Of a stretch of 64,000 bases of DNA, positions 58,891 through 64,000 are shown in pieces. Source of the stretch: Fimbriimonas ginsengisoli Gsoil 348 (GTDB lineage Bacteria > Armatimonadota > Fimbriimonadia > Fimbriimonadales > Fimbriimonadaceae); assembly GCF_000724625.1 (NCBI RefSeq), contig NZ_CP007139.1:1860001-1924000 (forward strand), given 5' to 3'. A model generated the notes under the pieces. The model was not told the DNA's origin. It was given only the letters and a program-made list of their open reading frames with translations, and searched no databases. Position numbers and translations under genes: made by a program. Positions within the stretch are counted from its first letter, which is position 1, and each line of letters opens with the position of its first letter.

Positions 58891-60177
58891 ATGCTGACTC
58901 TGCTGGCCTCCTTCTTGCTCTCCAATCCTTCGATGGATCCACGTCTCGTGGGAGCGTCCCGCGAAGACGGCGCCGGCTGGATTCAGCTCCATTTGAAGGG
59001 GAAGCCGAGGGACATCGGCTACCAGTACGGAACGCTGCTCGCCGCCGAGATCGACGATGCGCAGCGGGCTCAACGGTCGGAGATTTCGGGCAAGTACGAC
59101 TGGGATTGGTACCGCGTCACGGCCAAGAAGCTGTTTTGGAGCAAGGTCGATCCGGAATATCAGCAGGAGATGGAGGGGCAAGCCGAAGGGCTCAAGGCAA
59201 AGGGCTACAACATCGACGTCTGGGATGTGCTGGCCTACAACGCCAATATCGAGATCGGCGGCTACTACATTCCCACGCTTCGCGAGAAGGAGACGGGTGT
59301 TCGCCAGAGCGGCGCCAAAGAATCATGCAGCGCGTTCGTGGCCACCGGCAGCTACACCAAAGACGGCAGGCCGGTCTTGGGCCATAACCTGTGGTGGAGC
59401 TACCTTATGGGTGAGCGCGCCAACGTTATCCTTGACATCCAGCCGGAAAAGGGAGAGCCGTTTAAGATGGACGCCTTCTGCGGGATGATCCACAGCGGCA
59501 CCGACTACGCGATCAACGCGGCGGGAATCGGATTCTGCGAGACGACGATCTCCGGCTTTGCCGGCTTCGATCCGAGTGGAATTCCCGAGTTCGTGCGAAT
59601 GCGCAAGGCGATCCAATATTCAAAATCGCTGGACGACGTCGCCCGAATCTTCAAGACCGGCAATAACGGCGGTTACGCCAACACGTGGCTCATCGTCGAC
59701 CTGAACGCGAACACGATCGGCAAGCTGGAGCTGGGCCTCAAGAATGTTAACCTGGCCACTACGGCGGACGGCTACTACGTTGGCTCAAACTTCCCCGAGA
59801 ACCCAAAGCTGATCGCCCAGGAGATTCCGGGAGGTTGGGATGCGGATCCGAAGAGCAACGGTTGCGAGGCACGCCGTCTCCGATGGAACACTCTTCTCAC
59901 CGAAAATCGAGGCAAGATCGACGCCGAATTGGGCAAGGCGTTTCTCGCCGACACCTACGACCAGACGACCGGTAAGAAAGGTGGAAACGACAACACGCTC
60001 TGCGGAAAGGGAGAATTCGGAGGCGCGACCAATACCAAGGTCGCTGATGGCGGCTTGCTTTCGAAACAAAGCTTCTGGGCCCGGATGGGAGTTTCCGACG
60101 GGTCGGAAAAGCACTTCGCCTCCAAGGGCGGTTTTCTCCACGACATCAAGTCGCAGCCCTGGATTTTGGTGAAGTAA
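58891..60177 (+). CDS. C45-family (acyl-CoA:6-APA acyltransferase-like) Ntn hydrolase, exported
   Basis: A 428-aa protein from ATG 58891, with signal peptide LTLLASFLLSNPS. LKGKPRDIGYQYGTLLAAEI is the N-terminal C45/phospholipase-B-like block. Nucleophile Cys146 is in KESCSAFVATGSYTKDGRPV, followed by GHNLWWSY. Members cleave amides of acyl-amino acids or self-process to expose the Cys. TTGAAA is 21 bp from TATGAT upstream, a loose promoter fit. Divergent from the MBOAT gene, with which it might share regulation. Confidence 0.8.
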   Translation: MLTLLASFLLSNPSMDPRLVGASREDGAGWIQLHLKGKPRDIGYQYGTLLAAEIDDAQRAQRSEISGKYDWDWYRVTAKKLFWSKVDPEYQQEMEGQAEGLKAKGYNIDVWDVLAYNANIEIGGYYIPTLREKETGVRQSGAKESCSAFVATGSYTKDGRPVLGHNLWWSYLMGERANVILDIQPEKGEPFKMDAFCGMIHSGTDYAINAAGIGFCETTISGFAGFDPSGIPEFVRMRKAIQYSKSLDDVARIFKTGNNGGYANTWLIVDLNANTIGKLELGLKNVNLATTADGYYVGSNFPENPKLIAQEIPGGWDADPKSNGCEARRLRWNTLLTENRGKIDAELGKAFLADTYDQTTGKKGGNDNTLCGKGEFGGATNTKVADGGLLSKQSFWARMGVSDGSEKHFASKGGFLHDIKSQPWILVK

Positions 60178-60302
60178 AACGTTTCAGGTCCCCAAAATCC
60201 GTGACTCGCGCACCCTGCGACAATTACCGTATGGTGTTTGCACCGCCTAGACAAATCGGCCCGAAGGTCCGATTTACCCAAAAAGCGATGGACAATGGAC
60301 CT

Positions 60303-60491
60303 ATGAATCTAGAGGAGATGTGCCGTCGGCAGTGGCGAAATCGTTCCGCCGCAATCCGAGAGGTACTAGACCGTCGTCGCTCTACCCTCGCCGAAGCCGC
60401 CGGTCCGCTGACCGACTCTGAAAAGGTCAAACGGGACTCCGCCAATCGCATGCTCCGCGTTCAAGGCGGCCCCGGAACCGAGCGTAAGTAG
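60303..60491 (+). CDS. Small hypothetical protein
   Basis: A 62-aa basic protein: MNLEEMCRRQWRNRSAAIRE, then VLDRRRSTLAEAA. Helical with no recognised domain. GACAAT with a 6-nt spacer precedes the ATG, matching the local leaderless pattern with G for T at the first base. Longer starts (60201) exist but lack a promoter. Confidence 0.4.
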   Translation: MNLEEMCRRQWRNRSAAIREVLDRRRSTLAEAAGPLTDSEKVKRDSANRMLRVQGGPGTERK

Positions 60492-60619
60492 CATTTCCTC
60501 GCCCGCTTGCTTGGATATGTGGAGAGCCGTCTCTAGGCCATGGGGCCTTTCGTCCGAACTCTTTGCAACGCCCAGTGTTCCAATAGAATGTGGGTGGCTT
60601 TCTGCACGAGTTGGCGGGG

Positions 60620-60802
60620 ATGAAGCGGCAAGATCTGTTTGGTCTTGGTTGTGTGTTCCTGCTAAGCGGCATCGTGTGCGGTCTGGCTCAGCCGGCCGCG
60701 GCGGTCCTGGGCGTGGTCCCCGGCATATTCCTCCTGCTTCTGTCCCTCCGCACGCCACGGCCTCCGAAGGGCGTCGATTCGGATCGGCCGGGCTGGCGAT
60801 AA
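60620..60802 (+). CDS. Small membrane protein
   Basis: A 60-aa protein with two short hydrophobic spans (LFGLGCVFLLSGIVCGLA, AAVLGVVPGIFLLLLSL) and a Pro/Arg tail. A TAGAAT at 60584-60589 lies 30 nt upstream. A GTG at 60590 would overlap the box. It is just upstream of the glycosylase gene; role unknown. Confidence 0.5.
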   Translation: MKRQDLFGLGCVFLLSGIVCGLAQPAAAVLGVVPGIFLLLLSLRTPRPPKGVDSDRPGWR

Positions 60803-60809
60803 TCTGGGA

Positions 60810-61406
60810 ATGACCCAGGAACAGCTACGCGATCTTCTTAGGCAAGACGTAGTGGCGGCCGCACCCGCCCTTCTCGGTTCCACGCTCGTTTATGGGCCGA
60901 TGCGGGCGAGGATTGTGGAAACGGAGGCGTATCGAGGCGAAGACGATCCGGCCTGTCATGCCTATCGCAAGAGCTCGATGAAGAACATGGTTCTGTTCGG
61001 CGAGCCGGGGCACGCATATATCTATCTGAATTACGGGGTCCACTGGATGCTGAATATCTCGGCCCATCGGAGTGGAGATGCCGCCGGGATCCTGGTGCGG
61101 GCGGCGGAGCCGATCGAAGGAATCGAGCAGATGCGGATAAATCGGCCGGGGGTGGCGGATGAGGAGCTGCTGAATGGTCCGGGAAAGCTCTGCAAGGGGT
61201 TCGGAATCACGCAAGCGGTCAACGGGGTGGACCTTCTCGATCTTGCGGGAGAGCTCCATATCGAAGCCGCTCCGGAGCCGGTGGCAAAGGTGATCACCGG
61301 CCCGCGAATCGGCCTTGCCACCGGTAAGTGGCACGACGTGCCGTGGCGGTTCATAGAGGCCGACCGTCTCCGCTGGGTGTCCCGCCCTCGCCCGTCCGTT
61401 TCCTAA
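60810..61406 (+). CDS. 3-methyladenine DNA glycosylase (AAG/MPG family)
   Basis: A 198-aa protein. Family motifs: RARIVETEAYRGEDDPACHA (with catalytic Glu) and HAYIYLNYGVHWMLNI, then LNGPGKLCKGFGITQAVNGV. The AAG family excises alkylated and deaminated purines to start base excision repair. Length matches bacterial members. GATAAT ends 6 nt before the ATG. It stands alone, with no Ada or repair operon. Confidence 0.93.
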   Translation: MTQEQLRDLLRQDVVAAAPALLGSTLVYGPMRARIVETEAYRGEDDPACHAYRKSSMKNMVLFGEPGHAYIYLNYGVHWMLNISAHRSGDAAGILVRAAEPIEGIEQMRINRPGVADEELLNGPGKLCKGFGITQAVNGVDLLDLAGELHIEAAPEPVAKVITGPRIGLATGKWHDVPWRFIEADRLRWVSRPRPSVS

Positions 61407-61435
61407 GGGGTTTCGGGGAAAGACATCGTCGGCGG

Positions 61436-61448
61436 TAATCTGCCTGCC
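61436..61448 (+). promoter_or_regulatory. -10 box, leaderless type
   Basis: TAATCT (61436-61441) is followed by 7 nt and ATG 61449. Confidence 0.5.
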
Positions 61449-62423
61449 ATGCCGGCAATCGAGACTCGCGACCTGCGGAAGACTTACGTCTCGCACAAAA
61501 AGGCGCCGGGGATCATGGGCTCGATCAAAGGGCTGGTTACTCGCGAGAAGGTCGAGGTTGAAGCCGTGAAGGGGGTGGACCTTTCGATCGAGCAGGGGGA
61601 GCTGGTCGGCTTTCTCGGACCAAACGGGGCCGGGAAGACCACAACTCTGAAGATGCTGAGCGGCATCCTCTATCCCACCTCCGGGGAGGCGCGAGTTTTG
61701 GGCTACACGCCAAGCGATCGGAATCCGGAGATGCTCCGGCAGATCTCGCTGGTGATGGGCAACAAGCAGCAACTTTGGTGGGACCTGCCGGCGTGGGACT
61801 CCTTCGTCGTTCTGAAGGAGCTCTACGAGGTGAGCGAAGCGGACTTTAAGCGGCGAGTGGACCACCTGGTGGAGGCGCTGCAGATTTCCGATAAGGTCAA
61901 TACGCAAGTACGCAAACTCTCCCTTGGAGAGCGGATGAAATGCGAGCTTGTTGCGGCACTACTCTATGCGCCCAAGGTGATCTTCTTAGACGAGCCGACC
62001 TTGGGTTTGGACGTGGTGAGCCAGAAGCGCATACGGGAGTTTTTAAAACAGCTTCACCAGGAGGAAGGCGGTACTTTCTTACTGACAAGCCACTACATGC
62101 AGGATGTGCAGGAGCTCTGCGACCGGGTGGTGGTGATCGATCACGGCTCGGTGGTGTACGAGGGGACTTTGGAGGATTTGAGCGAGAGGTTTTCGGATTC
62201 GCGGCGGATTCGGCTCGCTTTTTCGACCCCAGTTCAGGAGATGGATCTTGTCCGGTTCGGGCGGGTGGTGGAGCGCTCGGAGGAAGGGGCGGTCGTGGAG
62301 GTCCCCCGCGCGGAGACGGCGCGCGCCACGGCGGGGTTGCTAGAGTCGCTTCCGGTAAGCGACTTGTCGATCGAATCGGTGGATATCGAAGAAGTCATCC
62401 GCGATCTTTTCGAGCGGAAGTGA
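61449..62423 (+). CDS. ABC transporter ATP-binding protein (ABC-2/COG4586 type)
   Basis: A 324-aa protein. Walker A GPNGAGKTTT at residues 57-66, signature LSLGERMKCELVAALLY, and Walker B KVIFLDEPTLGLD with the D-loop. The KTYVSHKKAPGIMGSIKGLV start fits COG4586, the ATPase of ABC-2-type exporters. It normally sits beside two ABC-2 permease genes; here none follows, and a parS-like site plus repeats take the place. The export substrate is unknown. Confidence 0.88.
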   Translation: MPAIETRDLRKTYVSHKKAPGIMGSIKGLVTREKVEVEAVKGVDLSIEQGELVGFLGPNGAGKTTTLKMLSGILYPTSGEARVLGYTPSDRNPEMLRQISLVMGNKQQLWWDLPAWDSFVVLKELYEVSEADFKRRVDHLVEALQISDKVNTQVRKLSLGERMKCELVAALLYAPKVIFLDEPTLGLDVVSQKRIREFLKQLHQEEGGTFLLTSHYMQDVQELCDRVVVIDHGSVVYEGTLEDLSERFSDSRRIRLAFSTPVQEMDLVRFGRVVERSEEGAVVEVPRAETARATAGLLESLPVSDLSIESVDIEEVIRDLFERK

Positions 62424-62433
62424 CTTCGCAAGT

Positions 62434-62449
62434 TGTTCCACGTGAAACA
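62434..62449. other. parS-type ParB-binding site
   Basis: TGTTCCACGTGAAACA, a perfect 16-bp match to the chromosomal parS consensus TGTTNCACGTGAAACA. It lies 10 bp after the ABC ATPase stop. ParB binds such sites to nucleate origin segregation complexes and load SMC. parA/parB are not in the window. parS sites cluster near oriC, so this stretch is probably origin-proximal. Confidence 0.85.
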
Positions 62450-62491
62450 GTTGACGTAACTGGAGGTCATCGTGAGATTCACAGCTTTAGG

Positions 62492-62561
62492 TTGCCCGTA
62501 GCCCGGGGATTTATCCCCGGAGGAACCTAGAACCGCGGCTAAAGCTACGGGCTACGGGCAA
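62492..62561. repeat. Inverted-repeat element (single copy here)
   Basis: Ends TTGCCCGTAGCCC (62492-62504) and GGGCTACGGGCAA (62549-62561) are exact complements. An internal CGGGGATTTATCCCCG hairpin and a CGCGGCTAAAGC segment lie between. It looks like a MITE- or REP-like element. The rest of the gap 62424-62765 (342 bp) has the parS site and no gene I can support. Confidence 0.75.
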
Positions 62562-62765
62562 ACCACACAAAGCAAATTTCCGAGTTTGAATGAGGCTGGC
62601 GGGGCTTACGAGGCCGTGGTTATTGGAGCTGATAGTTCCGTTTATTCGTGGCAGCTCGAACACTGAGAGTCGGCTCGGAACCTGAGCAGCAAACGGGCAG
62701 TGGGGGGCAGCCTCGGAGGTCACGCTCTAGCAAGTCATTCCAGGCAAGGGATCGGATCGTCGAAA

Positions 62766-62921
62766 TTAGGGAGGATTTCCACTAACCCTTTCCTGGCCGG
62801 CCGCGATCGGCGTGTCTTCTACCACCACTCTGACTCCCTGTCCCGGTTCCACATCCGGGATGTCGACGTGGACCATGCCGTCTTGACCGACTTGGGTTTC
62901 GACCTCGATCCGATAGCTCAT
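62766..62921 (-). CDS. Antitoxin-like small protein, partner missing
   Basis: A 51-aa protein from ATG 62921: MSYRIEVETQVGQDGMVHVD, then IPDVEPGQGVRVVVED. The Gly-Val-beta pattern is like short AbrB-unrelated antitoxins that precede PIN toxins. No toxin follows; the downstream gap holds only repeats. TATACT with a 6-nt spacer precedes the ATG. It may be an orphaned antitoxin or a regulator. Confidence 0.5.
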   Translation of the reverse strand: MSYRIEVETQVGQDGMVHVDIPDVEPGQGVRVVVEDTPIAAGQERVSGNPP

Positions 62922-62933
62922 ACCTATAGTATA
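62922..62933 (-). promoter_or_regulatory. -10 box of antitoxin-like gene, leaderless type
   Basis: On the minus strand TATACT (62933-62928) is followed by 6 nt and ATG 62921. Confidence 0.5.
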
Positions 62934-62945
62934 AGACGCCTCGTG

Positions 62946-62988
62946 TACAATCTCTGAACCAGTCCGCGACATGGACCGGTGAAGGAGA
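62946..62988 (+). promoter_or_regulatory. valS -10 box and ribosome-binding site
   Basis: TACAAT at 62946-62951 gives a leader of about 36 nt. AAGGAGA (62982-62988) lies 5 nt before ATG 62994. Unlike many neighbours, valS uses a classic leader and Shine-Dalgarno. No T-box-like structure is seen. Confidence 0.6.
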
Positions 62989-62993
62989 CAGTA

Positions 62994-64000
62994 ATGGACT
63001 TGAGCAATATGCCGACGCGCTATGACGCGTCATCGACCGAAGCCAAGTGGTATGAGCGCTGGGAGGCCGCGGGCCTTTTTCAGCCCGATCCGGATTCCTC
63101 GAAGCCGGTCTACACGATCACAATTCCCCCGCCGAACATCACCGGTTCGCTGCATATGGGGCACGCTCTGTGTTATCCGCTGCAGGACCTGCTGGGGCGA
63201 TACCGTCGCATGCGCGGCGACAGCGTCCTCATCTTGCCGGGACAGGATCATGCGGGCATCGCGACCCAGTCGGTGGTCGACAAGCAACTGAGGAAAGAAG
63301 GTTCGAGCGCCGCCCACATCGGACGCGAGAAGTTCGTGGAGCGCGTTTGGGAGTGGCGGAAGGAGTCGGGCGACACCATTCTCAACCAGTTCCGGGCTCT
63401 CGGGTGCGCGTTCGACTGGAGCCGTTCGCGCTTCACCCTCGATCCGGCCTATCACGACGCCGTGCTCAAGGTGTTTGTCGACTGGTTTGAGCGGGGTCTC
63501 ATTTTCCGAGGCAAGCGCGTTGTGAACTGGGATCCGAAGCTCAAGACCTCGGTTTCCGACATCGAAACCGAACGCCAGGTGATCCGAGGGAAGCTGTACC
63601 ACGTCCGCTATCCGTTCGCGGACGGCAGCGGCCACGTGGTCATCGCAACGACGCGCCCGGAGACGATGCTGGCCGACGTGGCGGTGGCGGTGCATCCCAG
63701 CGATAAGCGATATGAGGGGCTCGTGGGCAAAACGTTGATCCTTCCGTTGGTGAATCGCGAGATTCCACTGGTGGCGGATATGTATCCCGACCCCGCCTTC
63801 GGAACCGGAGCGGTGAAGATCACGCCGGCCCACGACGCCAACGACTACCAGGTTGGCGTACGACACAACCTGCCGATGCCGGTCATCCTCGATGAGACGG
63901 CGCACATCTCCATGGAAGGTCCGTACTTCGGGATGGACCGAAACGAGGCGCGTAAGGCGATCGTGGCCGACCTCGAGGCGGGCGGCTTCCTGGAGAAAAT
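62994..64000 (+). CDS. valS: Valine--tRNA ligase, C-terminus outside window
   Basis: The frame runs open to the right edge (335 codons). MPTRYDASSTEAKWYERWEA is the class I N-terminus. ITIPPPNITGSLHMGHALCY contains the HIGH box as HMGH, and GQDHAGIATQ is ValRS-typical. NWDPKLKTSVSDIE and VIATTRPETMLADVAVAVHP show the editing-domain start. ValRS charges tRNA-Val and edits mischarged threonine. The KMSKS region and C-terminal coiled coil lie outside the window. Confidence 0.96.
   Translation, partial: MDLSNMPTRYDASSTEAKWYERWEAAGLFQPDPDSSKPVYTITIPPPNITGSLHMGHALCYPLQDLLGRYRRMRGDSVLILPGQDHAGIATQSVVDKQLRKEGSSAAHIGREKFVERVWEWRKESGDTILNQFRALGCAFDWSRSRFTLDPAYHDAVLKVFVDWFERGLIFRGKRVVNWDPKLKTSVSDIETERQVIRGKLYHVRYPFADGSGHVVIATTRPETMLADVAVAVHPSDKRYEGLVGKTLILPLVNREIPLVADMYPDPAFGTGAVKITPAHDANDYQVGVRHNLPMPVILDETAHISMEGPYFGMDRNEARKAIVADLEAGGFLEK

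Overview
The window is 64 kb of GC-rich bacterial chromosome with about 60 protein genes on both strands. I see no rRNA, tRNA, CRISPR array or prophage. It looks like a free-living, diderm, polysaccharide-using heterotroph. The exported glycoside hydrolases, the type II secretion/pilin traces (including an H-X9-DG pseudopilin tail), the DUF1800 protein and the many genes with a -10 box 6-8 nt before the start codon fit Armatimonadota (Fimbriimonas-like). That placement is an inference from gene content, not from a marker-gene comparison. Two genes run off the ends: a GH95 fucosidase-type gene on the left (1-938, minus) and valS on the right (62994-64000, plus).

Layout. 1-7.6 kb: GH95; a four-gene translationally coupled cassette (PadR regulator, membrane coiled-coil protein, 61-aa protein, secreted clan-A hydrolase-like protein); a DUF433/DUF5615 toxin-antitoxin pair; a GyrI-like protein; a YmdB-type phosphodiesterase; a glycine-rich PKD protein ending at a strong terminator. 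7.6-14.6 kb: exported esterase, mscL, a zinc-ribbon gene with no ordinary start codon, and a glcD-glcE-glcF glycolate oxidase set with a toxin-antitoxin pair between glcD and glcE. 14.6-25.5 kb: GH127 arabinofuranosidase, DPP4-type peptidase, single-domain response regulator, a 7-bp tandem repeat, a third toxin-antitoxin pair, an MFS-HEAT fusion and a GspF/PilC protein. 25.5-37 kb: folK, a fused sugar-binding/permease ABC protein, a pseudopilin remnant, GH16, cdsA, a 20-codon ORF before an RsgA-RNHCP fusion, a PrpD-like protein, and an Lrp-EamA pair. 37-46 kb: SNF2 helicase, sugar-type oxidoreductase, exported RbsD-like protein, DUF1800 protein, a barrel-like protein and a GNAT remnant.

The most unusual region is 46.3-58.8 kb, eight genes on the minus strand. 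It holds a MBOAT acyltransferase (AlgI-like), two exported SGNH/AlgJ-like proteins, three paralogous exported alpha/beta hydrolases and two LamG-type proteins. A small C-terminal domain recurs in three of them. This looks like a machine that moves acyl groups to a surface polysaccharide and removes or recognises them. One hydrolase paralog has lost all catalytic residues at the aligned positions (Ser to Asp, His to Glu, and the acid region). Short palindromic repeats split the cluster into blocks.

58.9-64 kb: a C45-type hydrolase, small proteins, a 3-methyladenine glycosylase, an orphan ABC ATPase, a perfect parS-type 16-mer (62434-62449) that suggests the region lies toward the chromosome origin, an orphan antitoxin-like gene and valS.
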